Shown piece by piece: positions 10,931 to 19,951 of a stretch of DNA of 64,000 nucleotides. The translations under genes and the position numbers were made by a program. Below the pieces are notes generated by a model. The model saw only the letters and a list, made by a program, of their open reading frames with translations. It ran no database searches and was not told the origin of the DNA. The stretch's first letter is position 1. The number at the start of each line of letters is the position of its first letter. The stretch is from an uncultured Mucispirillum sp. (GTDB lineage Bacteria; Chrysiogenota; Deferribacteres; Deferribacterales; Mucispirillaceae): positions 1 through 64,000 of the forward strand of contig CALUWI010000013.1 of the NCBI GenBank assembly GCA_944324465.1, written 5' to 3'.

Positions 10931-10958
10931 TAAAGAGCAGGAATAAACCTGCTCCTTT
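10931..10958 (-). terminator. Intrinsic terminator of the efflux operon
   Basis: Stem GAGCAGG/CCTGCTC (10935-10941 with 10948-10954) lies directly after the permease stop on the minus strand, with a short T-containing tail. Confidence 0.65.
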
Positions 10959-10960
10959 TA

Positions 10961-12175
10961 TTATTCATGATGCAGTGCATCTATTGGGTTTAATCGTGAT
11001 GCTTTTCTTGCAGGCAGATATCCAAAAACTATTCCTATAAAGCCCGAAAAAATAAATGAAATTGTAGCAATTTTTACATCAAATGTAAAAGGAATATGTA
11101 GTTTTGCAGAAAGCAGCAGCGTCATAAAAAAGCCAAAGACTATACCGATAAGACCGCCAACTGCACTAATTGTTGCACTTTCTACTAAAAACTGTAAAAG
11201 CACTTCTTTTTCTAATGCACCAATTGCAAGCCGTGTACCTATCTCTCTTGTTCTTTCTGTAACTGACACAAGCATAATATTCATAATGCCGATACCGCCA
11301 ACAAGAAGGCTTACTCCTGCAACAGCTCCGATAAATACAGTCATTCCGCCGATAGATTTTTCTACTGTCTGCTGTATTTCTTTTGTACTTTGTATTTCAA
11401 AAGTATCTTTTGATTTATCTGTAATATTTCTCATGTGCCTTAATATTACAGCAATCTGCTCTGATGCTACTTTATAATCAACTTCTTCATTTAAAGAAAC
11501 CATTATAGTTTTAATGTTATATATAGAATCACTAGGACTGATACTTCTTTGGAATGCTTTTAAAGGCATTAGTATTGTATCGTCCTGGTCATTTCCTCTG
11601 CCGCCCTGTCCTTTGCTTTCTAAAACACCTACAACATCACATACTACTGAGCCTACTTTTAATCTGGCACCAACAGCTGGAGTGCTGCCAAGAAGATTTT
11701 TGCGGACACTTTCCCCTATAATACATGTATTTGTGCCTGCCACATATTCTTTATTTTCAAAACTTCTGCCCTCTGCTATTTTCCAGTCCACTGCAGTAAA
11801 ATACCCTTCTGTTACACCTGATACAGAAGTCTGCACATTTTTATTCATATATTTTGCTACTGCTGCACTCATATTAATAGGGGCAATAGCCTTAATACCC
11901 GGCACTCTGTCTTCAATAGTTTCTACTTCTTTCATAGTAAAATAACGGCTTCTTGTTGTACCGCTTGGGTTTAAGTGTGGGGGTGCATGTATCATTAAAA
12001 GGTTACTGCCAAGGCTTTCAATAGCTTCTTTAATCATAGCCTGTGTGCCGTTGCCTAAATTTATCATAATGATAACAGCACCAACACCAATAATCACACC
12101 AAGCATAGTTAAAAATGCTCTTAAATAGTTTCTGCTTATCTGTCTTAAAGCTAAAAATACAGCATTAAATATCAT
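10961..12175 (-). CDS. MacB-type ABC transporter permease
   Basis: A 404-residue integral membrane protein with one N-terminal membrane helix (about 20-45), a large periplasmic MacB-PCD domain (about 50-250) and three C-terminal helices in an FtsX-like domain (about 275-395). Family motifs LTMLGVIIGVGAVI, VSVTERTREIGTRLAIGA and PARKASRLNPIDAL are present. In E. coli MacB this region is fused to the ATPase; here the ATPase is a separate gene overlapping by four bases (ATGA). It probably drives tripartite export of a drug, toxin or lipid-like substrate through the TolC homologue of the operon; the substrate is unknown. Confidence 0.92.
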   Translation of the reverse strand: MIFNAVFLALRQISRNYLRAFLTMLGVIIGVGAVIIMINLGNGTQAMIKEAIESLGSNLLMIHAPPHLNPSGTTRSRYFTMKEVETIEDRVPGIKAIAPINMSAAVAKYMNKNVQTSVSGVTEGYFTAVDWKIAEGRSFENKEYVAGTNTCIIGESVRKNLLGSTPAVGARLKVGSVVCDVVGVLESKGQGGRGNDQDDTILMPLKAFQRSISPSDSIYNIKTIMVSLNEEVDYKVASEQIAVILRHMRNITDKSKDTFEIQSTKEIQQTVEKSIGGMTVFIGAVAGVSLLVGGIGIMNIMLVSVTERTREIGTRLAIGALEKEVLLQFLVESATISAVGGLIGIVFGFFMTLLLSAKLHIPFTFDVKIATISFIFSGFIGIVFGYLPARKASRLNPIDALHHE

Positions 12176-12864
12176 CTTAAAACTGCCTCCGCTGTATTTA
12201 TTTCTCCATCTCTAAAATGCACTTCCCTTGAAGCATACTGAGCCATATCAGGCTCATGAGTAACCATTAATATTGTAATGCCTAACTGCTTGTTTAAATT
12301 AGAAAGTATTTCCATAATCTCAACACTTCGTTTTGTATCTAAGTTGCCAGTAGGTTCATCTGCCAGTAAAAATAATGGGTTTGATGCAATAGCTCTTGCA
12401 ATAGCTACACGCTGCTGCTGACCACCTGAAAGCTGGGCACTTGTATGTTTTTCCCACTCTAAAAGCCCTACCATTTCAAGAGCCTGCCTTGCTCTTTCCC
12501 GCCTTTGTTTTTTCGGCACACCTCTATATAATAATGGAAGTTCCACATTTTCCAGTGCAGTAGTTCTTGCAAGCAGATTAAAACCCTGAAAAATAAAGCC
12601 AATATAGTTTCTTCTTAAAAGTGCCGTTTCGTTCCTGTTAAGAGAAAACACATCTACACCGTTAAAAAAATATGAACCCTTTGTAGCTTTATCAAGACAG
12701 CCTAGAATATTTGCCATAGTAGACTTTCCACTGCCTGATGGTCCCATAAGTGCAACAAATTCTCCCTCATTAATATCTAAATCAATACCTTTTAATGCAA
12801 GGAATGAATTTTCTCCACTGCCATACACTTTTACAATATTTCTTAACTTAATAAAATCACTCAT
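12172..12864 (-). CDS. ABC transporter ATPase (MacB/LolD type)
   Basis: A 230-residue nucleotide-binding protein of the LolD/MacB branch. Walker A GPSGSGKST is near residue 41, signature LSGGQQQRVAIARA near 144, Walker B LFLLADEPTGNLD near 165, and the switch histidine in VTHEPD. It energises the permease encoded directly downstream. ATGA overlaps join it to both the adaptor gene upstream and the permease gene downstream, so all three are one translational unit. Confidence 0.95.
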   Translation of the reverse strand: MSDFIKLRNIVKVYGSGENSFLALKGIDLDINEGEFVALMGPSGSGKSTMANILGCLDKATKGSYFFNGVDVFSLNRNETALLRRNYIGFIFQGFNLLARTTALENVELPLLYRGVPKKQRRERARQALEMVGLLEWEKHTSAQLSGGQQQRVAIARAIASNPLFLLADEPTGNLDTKRSVEIMEILSNLNKQLGITILMVTHEPDMAQYASREVHFRDGEINTAEAVLR

Positions 12865-14114
12865 ATTCTTCTTTTCATACTTGTAATAACATTATCTTCA
12901 CTGCTGATGCCTTCAATAACCTGTATATTTTTGCCATCGCTTACACCAGTTACAATGTTCCTAAGCTCAGGCTTTCCATTTACAAGCACATAAATAGAAG
13001 CATTTTTTGAAATATCTGTCTTTACTTCTTTAGTGGCTCTTGGTCTTCTTCCTGGCGGACCCTGCAGCATTGCAGGTCTTTTGCCTGCTTCTGAATTATC
13101 TTCCACTATTGGCTGGAAAAATAATGCTGCAACAGGAATAAGCACTGCATTTTCTGCCGCATCTGTTTCAATATCTGCTGTAGCACTCATGCCAGAGCGG
13201 AGTTTTAAATCTTTATTATCTATATATATAGTTGTTTCATAGCTTACAATATTATCTTCTGATTCTGTAGAGCCTTTATTTACCCTGTATATTGTTGAAA
13301 CAAACTCATCATCTGGGAAAGTATCTACAGTAAAGCGGACTTTCTGATTTTCTGACACTTTACCCACATCTGCTTCTGATACATTTACAACCAGTTTCAT
13401 TTTCTCTAAATTTTCTGCTATTACAAAAAGTTCTGGTGTAGAAAATGATGCTGCAACAGTCTGACCTGCATCAATACTTCTTGTTAACACTACACCATCA
13501 ATAGGGCTTGTAATAATTGAGTTTTTCAAATCAATCTTTGCACTGTTTAAGTTTGTTTCCACTTCTATAATAGATGCTTCTTTCACTAAAATATCAGCAC
13601 TGGCAGTATCCAGCTCCATTTTTGCATTATCAAGCTCTGTTTTAGACGGAGATTTACCGCCTGTTGCATCATATACCTGTTTTAACCTGTCATAATTTAA
13701 CTTTTTATTATTATACTGCACCCGCGAAGAATTAAGTGTAGCTTTAGCAGAATTAAGCTGAGCTTCATAGCGGGCAATAGTCTGGTTTATAGTATCTGGG
13801 TTAATTATTGCTAAAATATCACCTTTTTTCACTTCATCATTTTCTTCTACAAATACAGCAGAAATAGTGCCTGAAACCTGACTGCCTATTAATACTTCAT
13901 TAGTGGCAGAAATAGTGCCTGTTGCACTTACAAGTGATGCTACATTACCAGTATGCGCTTTTTCTGTAGTATATATATATGCAGGACCTTTATCTCTGAA
14001 TATATAATATAAAACAGCTGATATTATTAAAATAACTACAGCAGATGTAATAATAATGGATTTTTTAGTACTTTTAGGACGAAGTGTTTTATACATTTCT
14101 TCTGTTGTAAGCAT
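12861..14114 (-). CDS. MacA-like periplasmic adaptor protein
   Basis: Membrane-fusion protein of 417 residues. A single membrane anchor lies at about residues 20-40. A biotinyl-lipoyl half-motif follows at about 60-90, then a coiled-coil hairpin at about 110-190, the second lipoyl half with SPIDGVVLTRSIDAGQTV, and beta-barrel and membrane-proximal domains. It bridges the inner-membrane ABC permease and the TolC-like channel. It overlaps the outer-membrane gene by one base and the ATPase gene by four. An arginine- and proline-rich loop at about 355-365 sits in the membrane-proximal part. Confidence 0.92.
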   Translation of the reverse strand: MLTTEEMYKTLRPKSTKKSIIITSAVVILIISAVLYYIFRDKGPAYIYTTEKAHTGNVASLVSATGTISATNEVLIGSQVSGTISAVFVEENDEVKKGDILAIINPDTINQTIARYEAQLNSAKATLNSSRVQYNNKKLNYDRLKQVYDATGGKSPSKTELDNAKMELDTASADILVKEASIIEVETNLNSAKIDLKNSIITSPIDGVVLTRSIDAGQTVAASFSTPELFVIAENLEKMKLVVNVSEADVGKVSENQKVRFTVDTFPDDEFVSTIYRVNKGSTESEDNIVSYETTIYIDNKDLKLRSGMSATADIETDAAENAVLIPVAALFFQPIVEDNSEAGKRPAMLQGPPGRRPRATKEVKTDISKNASIYVLVNGKPELRNIVTGVSDGKNIQVIEGISSEDNVITSMKRRI

Positions 14115-15508
14115 TATAGTTCTCCCTGCAGCTGTTTTGATGAAAAGCTGCCGCCAAAGGCTTTATAAAGCATTATGGATGATGATATATTTTCATACCA
14201 TGCAGAATAAAACGATATATATGTATTTAAAAAATCATTCTGTGCTTTTAAATATTCCACATCATCTATTAACCCTGCTTTCCAGCGTGATTCTAATATA
14301 CTCATAGATATTTTTGCATTTTCTAAAATATCTTTTGTATTACCGTAAGATTTATTAGATGATGACATTGCAAAACTTGCATCTTCTATATCACTTACTG
14401 CTGTATTTATTGATTTCTGCAAAGTAAGTTCTGCCTGTTTAACTGTTTCTTCCTGTATTTTAAGCTGAGAATATAATTCCTGCCTGTTTAATATTGGTGC
14501 TGCAAGGGACATACCTATCTGCCATACTAAATCGCCTATCCCTGTAGATGAAGCAAGAAGCTGCCCTAAATTACCACTGATAGAAAGGCTTGGAAGAAGC
14601 GACATTTTTTTATTATAATGGTTATAAAGTTCACTGTTTAAGGTATAAACCGATGCTCTTACATCAGGTCTGTTTAATATTACTTCTGCTGGTATATCGT
14701 TTATTTTTGGAACAGCTGGAGAAAATGATGTATCATAAACCATATCTGTTGTAATATTTATATCTTTATTATTAATAAGTGCATAAAGTGCATTTTTATT
14801 CTGCTCTACTTCAAGCTGATATTTCTGCACATTATTCTGACCGTTTAAATAATCCATAGTTGTTTCAATATATTCTGATTCATCAACAAGTCCTGCACTT
14901 CGCATTTGAGTATAAATATCAAGTATCATTTTATAATTTTCAAGCATTTTACCTGCAAAATATGCCTGTGCAGCTGATTTTCTAATAGAAAAGTAATATG
15001 ATGCTGCATCTGCTGCCATTGTAACCTGGCCATTTACATAATTTTCTTCTGCATATTTAATTAATTCTTTTTTAGATTTACGCAGTGCATCCAGCTTGCC
15101 GTAAATATCTGCTTCCCATGATAAATTAAGGCTGCCGTTTAAGCCATCACTGCTGTCCCCGTAAGAATAATCAAGAGAGCCTGACACTTTAGGTATCATA
15201 GCACCAGTTGCACTTTTTAACTGATAGCGAGCCTGTTTGATTTTAGAAAGCAGTATTAATAAATCAGGGTTTTCCTGAGATGCTGTATCTAAAACGGAAA
15301 TAAAACTACTATCTGGCAGCATAGCTTTTATTTCTGCCACTGGGTCTTTATATGATAATGTTACTTTATTATTGTTTAAGTCATCAATATAAGCTGTATT
15401 TCTAAAATTATCTGGCAGACTGTATGCTGTTTTTATTTCATCATCAGTCATTGTATGAACACAGCCGGAAAGTAAAATTATTATTAATCCACTATATAAA
15501 TATTTCAT
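14114..15508 (-). CDS. TolC-type outer-membrane efflux lipoprotein
   Basis: Outer-membrane factor of 464 residues. The N-terminus has a signal peptide with lipobox LSGC, so it is probably acylated as in the NodT/OprM branch. Two OEP repeats with long helices follow at about 75-250 and 280-455, with NRPDVRAS in the second. It is the first gene of a four-gene operon with adaptor, ATPase and permease, which makes a complete type I tripartite pump. The substrate is not evident. Confidence 0.9.
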   Translation of the reverse strand: MKYLYSGLIIILLSGCVHTMTDDEIKTAYSLPDNFRNTAYIDDLNNNKVTLSYKDPVAEIKAMLPDSSFISVLDTASQENPDLLILLSKIKQARYQLKSATGAMIPKVSGSLDYSYGDSSDGLNGSLNLSWEADIYGKLDALRKSKKELIKYAEENYVNGQVTMAADAASYYFSIRKSAAQAYFAGKMLENYKMILDIYTQMRSAGLVDESEYIETTMDYLNGQNNVQKYQLEVEQNKNALYALINNKDINITTDMVYDTSFSPAVPKINDIPAEVILNRPDVRASVYTLNSELYNHYNKKMSLLPSLSISGNLGQLLASSTGIGDLVWQIGMSLAAPILNRQELYSQLKIQEETVKQAELTLQKSINTAVSDIEDASFAMSSSNKSYGNTKDILENAKISMSILESRWKAGLIDDVEYLKAQNDFLNTYISFYSAWYENISSSIMLYKAFGGSFSSKQLQGEL

Positions 15509-15616
15509 CTGTACCCTTTTATTTTCATATAATATGAAATGACCTTTTTTATCATAAAAAAGTTTTAAAATAAAACAAAAAAATGAAATATGTTCAAAAA
15601 AGTATCAAAATTTCAT

Positions 15617-15645
15617 AAAAAAAAGGGCAGCTTTTCACTGCCCTT
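15617..15645 (-). terminator. Intrinsic terminator of tpx
   Basis: Stem AAGGGCAG/CTGCCCTT (15623-15630 with 15638-15645) is followed by eight T residues on the minus strand, just past the tpx stop. Confidence 0.88.
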
Positions 15646-15677
15646 AATATGTGTAATAAATTAATTGATTTTTAAAA

Positions 15678-16181
15678 TTATAATGCTTTTTGAACAGCTT
15701 CTAATGCTGCATCGTAGTTTGGCTCATTAGTTACTTCCGGTACAAGCTCAGAATAAGTTAATTTGCCAGTTTTATCATAAACAAATATACTTCTTGCTAA
15801 AAGTCTTAATTCTTTTATTAATATACCATAATTTTTGCCAAACTCTGCACTGTAGTGGTCTGATAATGTTTCAACATTTTTCACACCAGCTGCACCACAC
15901 CATCTGCCTTGAGCAAATGGAAGGTCTAAACTTACAGCAACTATTCTAACATCATCAGATAAAGATGCTGCTTTTTCGTTAAATTTTCTAACTTCCATAT
16001 CACATACACCAGTATCAAGAGATGGAACAGCAACAATAACTAATACTTTGCCTTCATAATCTTTTTGTGTTTTAGCAGATAAATCATTAGCAAGTAATGA
16101 AAAATCTTTAATTTGAGAATTAAGTGCAGGCATTTCGCCTTCTAAATGTAAAACATTTCCTTTAAATGTAACTGTATTCAT
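15678..16181 (-). CDS. tpx: Thiol peroxidase (atypical 2-Cys peroxiredoxin)
   Basis: Reduces hydrogen and alkyl peroxides with thioredoxin as donor. The peroxidatic cysteine is Cys60 in SLDTGVC and the resolving cysteine is Cys95 in QGRWCG, matching the known Cys61/Cys95 pair of E. coli Tpx. The length from the chosen ATG is 167 residues, also matching. The start at 16181 has GAGGT five bases upstream; an earlier in-frame ATG at 16193 overlaps that Shine-Dalgarno. It is a single-gene unit. Together with msrAB it indicates exposure to oxidants. Confidence 0.96.
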   Translation of the reverse strand: MNTVTFKGNVLHLEGEMPALNSQIKDFSLLANDLSAKTQKDYEGKVLVIVAVPSLDTGVCDMEVRKFNEKAASLSDDVRIVAVSLDLPFAQGRWCGAAGVKNVETLSDHYSAEFGKNYGILIKELRLLARSIFVYDKTGKLTYSELVPEVTNEPNYDAALEAVQKAL

Positions 16182-16418
16182 TTCATACCTCATATTTCTT
16201 TTTATACCAAAATTATCTTATTTAAATTATAAAAATTCTTCAATACATAAACTTTTTATTTACATACTTTCTTCATATTTATTTTACATTAAAAATAAAG
16301 GCAAAAAGATATGCTGATTGAAACAAATTAGAGTAAGTAAAAAAATAACTTGAAAGATAAATAAAACAGTTATATTATTTTTTATACTATAAATAATTAT
16401 GTAAAAAAGAAGTGAAAA

Positions 16419-18071
16419 ATGCTTAAAAAATTTTTAAAACAAATATCTTTTACTTCACAGCAGGATTTTGCTGATAATTATGAAGTTCTTGTTCCTGAAA
16501 ATTTTAATTTTGCCTATGATGTAGTAGACGCATGGGCATTAGAAGAACCTGATAAAAAAGCAATGCTGTGGACAAATGACGAAGGTAAACGGTTTGATTT
16601 TACATTTGCTGATTTTAAAAAATTCTCAGATATGACAGCATCTTTTTTTGCCAAACTTGGTATTAAAAAAGGCGATACTGTTATGCTGATACTTAAACGC
16701 AGGTTTGAGTTCTGGTTTTCTATGCTTGGACTGCATAAACTTGGTGCAATAGCCATACCAGCCACACACCTTTTAACTGATAAGGATATTATTTACAGAA
16801 ATAATGCGGCTGATATTAAAATGATTGTTGCCTGTGGTGACAAGCAGATTATAGAGCATGTAAATAAGGCAAAACCGGCCTCCCCTACATTAGAGCATAC
16901 TGTATCTATTGGACCAGAAATTCCTGAAGGCTGGGAAGATTTCCATAAAGGAATTAATGAAGCACCAGAATTTGTGCAGCCTGCTCATGTTAATAATAAT
17001 GATGATATATCATTAATTTATTTTACATCAGGCACAACAGCCAACCCTAAAATGGCAGCTCATGACTTTTTATATCCACTTGGTCATATTATTACAGGCA
17101 AATACTGGCATAATCTTAATGAAAACAGCCTGCATTTAACTATATCTGATACTGGCTGGGGCAAAGCTGTATGGGGTAAACTTTACGGACAGTGGATAGC
17201 TGGAGCTAATATTTTTGTATATGACCATGAAAAATTTACACCAGCAGAAATATTAAAAGCTATTGAAAAATACAAAATTACTTCTTTCTGTGCTCCACCA
17301 ACTGTTTTCCGCTTTTTAATTAGGGAAGATATTATGAATACTGACCTTTCATCCCTTAAATGGTGCACTATCGCAGGGGAAGCATTAAACCCTGCTGTAT
17401 ATGACACTTTTTATGAAATGACAGGCATTAAATTAAGAGAAGGATTTGGACAGACAGAAACAACTTTAACTGTTGTTACTCTGCCATGGATTGAGCCAAA
17501 GCCTGGCTCTATGGGGCTTCCTAATCCGCAGTATGATGTGGATATTATCACAAGTGACGGCAGAAGTGCTGATGTTGGCGAACATGGCCAGATTATTATT
17601 AGAACAGATAAAAAGAAACCACTGGGACTTTTTAAAGAATATTATAAAGATAAAGAAAGAACAAATGCTGTGTGGAATAATAATGTTTATCACACTGGCG
17701 ATATTGCATGGCGAGATAAAGACGGCTATTTCTGGTTTGTTGGCAGAGCTGATGATATTATAAAAAGTTCTGGTTACAGAATAAGCCCTTTTGAAGTAGA
17801 AAGTGTATTAATGACACATAAGGCTATCGTAGAATGTGCTGTTACTGGTGCACCTGATGAATTAAGGGGGCAGGTAATTAAAGCAACTGTTGTGCTTGCT
17901 GATGAATATAAAAACTGCAACCATGAAGAAATGATAAAAGATATACAAAACTATGTAAAACAAACTACTGCACCTTATAAGTATCCTAGAATAGTAGAAA
18001 TCGTTGATAAACTGCCTAAAACTATCAGCGGTAAAATAAGGCGTGTAGCAATCAGAGAAAAAGATAACTAG
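16419..18071 (+). CDS. AMP-forming acyl-CoA synthetase (medium-chain type)
   Basis: Activates a carboxylic acid to its CoA thioester through an acyl-adenylate. Adenylation motifs are IYFTSGTTANPKM (A3 P-loop, about residue 205), EGFGQTET (A5), YHTGDIAWRD (A7) and GRADDIIKSSGYRI, with the catalytic lysine in ISGKIRR near the C-terminus. The 550-residue length and N-terminus are those of medium-chain synthetases (MACS) and related acetyl-CoA synthetases. The substrate cannot be fixed from sequence. AAGAAGTG precedes the ATG. A strong terminator follows the gene, so it is not co-transcribed with the next one. Confidence 0.93.
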   Translation: MLKKFLKQISFTSQQDFADNYEVLVPENFNFAYDVVDAWALEEPDKKAMLWTNDEGKRFDFTFADFKKFSDMTASFFAKLGIKKGDTVMLILKRRFEFWFSMLGLHKLGAIAIPATHLLTDKDIIYRNNAADIKMIVACGDKQIIEHVNKAKPASPTLEHTVSIGPEIPEGWEDFHKGINEAPEFVQPAHVNNNDDISLIYFTSGTTANPKMAAHDFLYPLGHIITGKYWHNLNENSLHLTISDTGWGKAVWGKLYGQWIAGANIFVYDHEKFTPAEILKAIEKYKITSFCAPPTVFRFLIREDIMNTDLSSLKWCTIAGEALNPAVYDTFYEMTGIKLREGFGQTETTLTVVTLPWIEPKPGSMGLPNPQYDVDIITSDGRSADVGEHGQIIIRTDKKKPLGLFKEYYKDKERTNAVWNNNVYHTGDIAWRDKDGYFWFVGRADDIIKSSGYRISPFEVESVLMTHKAIVECAVTGAPDELRGQVIKATVVLADEYKNCNHEEMIKDIQNYVKQTTAPYKYPRIVEIVDKLPKTISGKIRRVAIREKDN

Positions 18072-18077
18072 AAAATA

Positions 18078-18105
18078 AGCGGCGAAAATTTTTTCGCCGC
18101 TTTTT
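18078..18105 (+). terminator. Intrinsic terminator after the acyl-CoA synthetase
   Basis: Stem AGCGGCGAAA/TTTCGCCGCT followed by five T residues, seven bases after the stop codon. Confidence 0.92.
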
Positions 18106-18160
18106 ATCTAAATAAATAACATAATTTTTAAAATTTTTGTAACAGATGGAGTATAAAAAT

Positions 18161-19426
18161 ATGCTATCACAAAATAATCTTTTAAATACAATCTTAAATA
18201 ATAATATTACTTTCCTTGAACAAAATGATTTTATTACTGAAAAAATAATAAAAGACGGTATAAACAGCGGCACTATGGTTCTGCTTGGAAATATTAATCA
18301 TAAAAATGTAAAGCCTGTTTTAATTGGTCAGCCTGCTAAAATAAAAGTAAATGCAAATATAGGCACTTCTCCCCTTATATGTTCCCATAAAGAAGAAATG
18401 GAAAAACTGCAGATTTTAGAAAAAGCCGGGGCAGATACTTATATGGATTTATCAATAGGCGGCGATTTAGATGTAATTAGAAAAGATATGATTAATTCAT
18501 CTACACTTCCTATAGGTACTGTGCCGCTTTATGCAGCAGCAAAGCATAATGCAGATAAAGGCAGAACAATAGAACAGCTTGACTTTGAAGAAGTTTTTGA
18601 TGAAATAGAAAAACAGGCAGAAATGGGTGTAGATTTTATGACTATCCATACAGGTATAACCCGTGAAGCTGCTGATTATGCTGAAAAAAACAGGCTTTTA
18701 GGTGTTGTTTCCCGCGGCGGCTCAATGATTAGCAGGTGGATTTTAAAAAATAATAAAGAGAACCCGCTTTTTACTGAGTTTGACAGGATTGTAAAAATTG
18801 CTGCAAAATATAATGTTACTTTATCACTTGGCGACAGCCTGCGTCCTGGAGCATGTGCTGATGCTGGCGATTATCCACAGATTAACGAAGTATCTCATTT
18901 AGGTATGCAGGCAGAATATGCCTTTAAAAATGGTGTACAGGTAATGATAGAAGGTCCTGGACATGTAAGTTTAGATGAAGTGGAAAGCCAGATAAAAACT
19001 ATAAAAAAATTAACTCATAATGCACCGCTTTATATATTAGGACCTCTTGTTATTGATAACAGCCCAGGTTATGACCATATATCTGGAGCAATAGGTGCAG
19101 CTGCTGCTGTTATGGCAGGGGCAGATTTCCTGTGCTACTTAACACCAGCCGAACATTTAACTCTGCCAAACAAAGAAGATGTATATAATGGCGTCATGGC
19201 ATCTAAAATTGCAGCAATGGCTGGAGATACTGCATTAAAAAGAAAATATGCAGTAGATATGCAGAACAATATGTCTAAAATGCGTCAGAAACTTGACTGG
19301 CAGGGTATGAAAGAATATGCACTTGATAAAGAGATTATAGATATAAGGCGGGAAACTCATAAAGATAAAGCAGAATGTGCTATGTGCGGAGAATTCTGCT
19401 CTGTAAAACTGCAGCATAATAAATAA
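18161..19426 (+). CDS. thiC: ThiC-family radical SAM enzyme (HMP-P synthase, or BzaF-type paralogue)
   Basis: ThiC rearranges aminoimidazole ribotide to the thiamine pyrimidine HMP-P. Conserved blocks include GTVPLYAA, VDFMTIHTGI, VSRGGSMISRW, SLGDSLRPG, IEGPGHV, GPLVIDNSPGYDHI and DFLCYLTPAEHL. The C-terminal cluster ligands are CAMCGEFC, the CX2CX3C spacing I recall from short anaerobe forms. It is a short form of 421 residues without the N-terminal extension. GGAG lies nine bases before the ATG at 18161; the in-frame ATG at 18146 overlaps it. A terminator lies only about 55 bp upstream, leaving no room for a TPP riboswitch, and no thi genes are near. A benzimidazole-forming BzaF identity is therefore possible. 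Confidence 0.88.
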   Translation: MLSQNNLLNTILNNNITFLEQNDFITEKIIKDGINSGTMVLLGNINHKNVKPVLIGQPAKIKVNANIGTSPLICSHKEEMEKLQILEKAGADTYMDLSIGGDLDVIRKDMINSSTLPIGTVPLYAAAKHNADKGRTIEQLDFEEVFDEIEKQAEMGVDFMTIHTGITREAADYAEKNRLLGVVSRGGSMISRWILKNNKENPLFTEFDRIVKIAAKYNVTLSLGDSLRPGACADAGDYPQINEVSHLGMQAEYAFKNGVQVMIEGPGHVSLDEVESQIKTIKKLTHNAPLYILGPLVIDNSPGYDHISGAIGAAAAVMAGADFLCYLTPAEHLTLPNKEDVYNGVMASKIAAMAGDTALKRKYAVDMQNNMSKMRQKLDWQGMKEYALDKEIIDIRRETHKDKAECAMCGEFCSVKLQHNK

Positions 19427-19435
19427 AACATTTAT

Positions 19436-19472
19436 GCCTGATAGAATATAATTATTTTATCAGGCTTTTTTA
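19436..19472 (+). terminator. Intrinsic terminator after the thiC-family gene
   Basis: Stem GCCTGATA/TATCAGGC (19436-19443 with 19458-19465) followed by seven T residues. Confidence 0.88.
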
Positions 19473-19712
19473 TATACATATAATCTTTTAAAAATATATA
19501 ATCTAACTTAACAGTACTTACAGCCTTTCATTAAAAATTATACTGATACAAATTTCATAAAAATACTATATAATATTATATCTTATTAATCATTTCATAA
19601 AAATAAACTATCAGGAATAATAAAAATTTTGGCTTAATTATAAAATCATATAATCTGTATTTTAAGAAACTGTTTTATATACTTTTATATACAGCAGGAT
19701 AAATCAAGATAT
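19473..19712. other. AT-rich intergenic stretch, nothing recognised
   Basis: This is most of the gap of about 320 bases between the thiC-family gene and tRNA-Leu, between the two terminators. I see no ORF with a ribosome-binding site, no repeat and no RNA motif in it. Confidence 0.5.
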
Positions 19713-19739
19713 ACAAAAAGCCTTCCATAAGGAAGACTT
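19713..19739 (-). terminator. Terminator of tRNA-Leu
   Basis: A 9-bp stem with one wobble pair (19718-19726 with 19731-19739), followed by a short T run on the minus strand, eight bases past the tRNA 3' end. Confidence 0.7.
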
Positions 19740-19746
19740 AATTTTA

Positions 19747-19831
19747 TGCCCGAGGCCGGAATCGAACCGGCACAGGTGAAATACCCGAGGGATTTTAAGT
19801 CCCTTGCGTCTACCAATTCCGCCACTCGGGC
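19747..19831 (-). tRNA. tRNA-Leu (anticodon TAA)
   Basis: An 85-base class II tRNA with acceptor GCCCGAG/CTCGGGC, D-loop GGCGGAATTGGTAGACGC, anticodon loop with TAA, a long variable arm and T-loop GGTTCGATTCC. The discriminator is A and CCA is not encoded. Confidence 0.97.
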
Positions 19832-19858
19832 GGGCATTTACTCTCTTTAAGAGATTTA

Positions 19859-19888
19859 TATAAAACACGATTTTCTATATTTTGTCAA
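19859..19888 (-). promoter_or_regulatory. Probable sigma-70 promoter of tRNA-Leu
   Basis: On the minus strand TTGACA (19883-19888) is 18 bases from TTTATA (19859-19864), about 28 bases upstream of the tRNA. Confidence 0.5.
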
Positions 19889-19951
19889 GCAGTTTTTTTA
19901 TATTTTTTAAAAAAATTTAAAAACCTTATATATCAATAAGTTATAAAACAA

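Noticed and set aside
18106-18160. TPP riboswitch before the thiC-family gene
   Set aside because: Only about 55 bases lie between the terminator and the start; no THI-box elements are visible.
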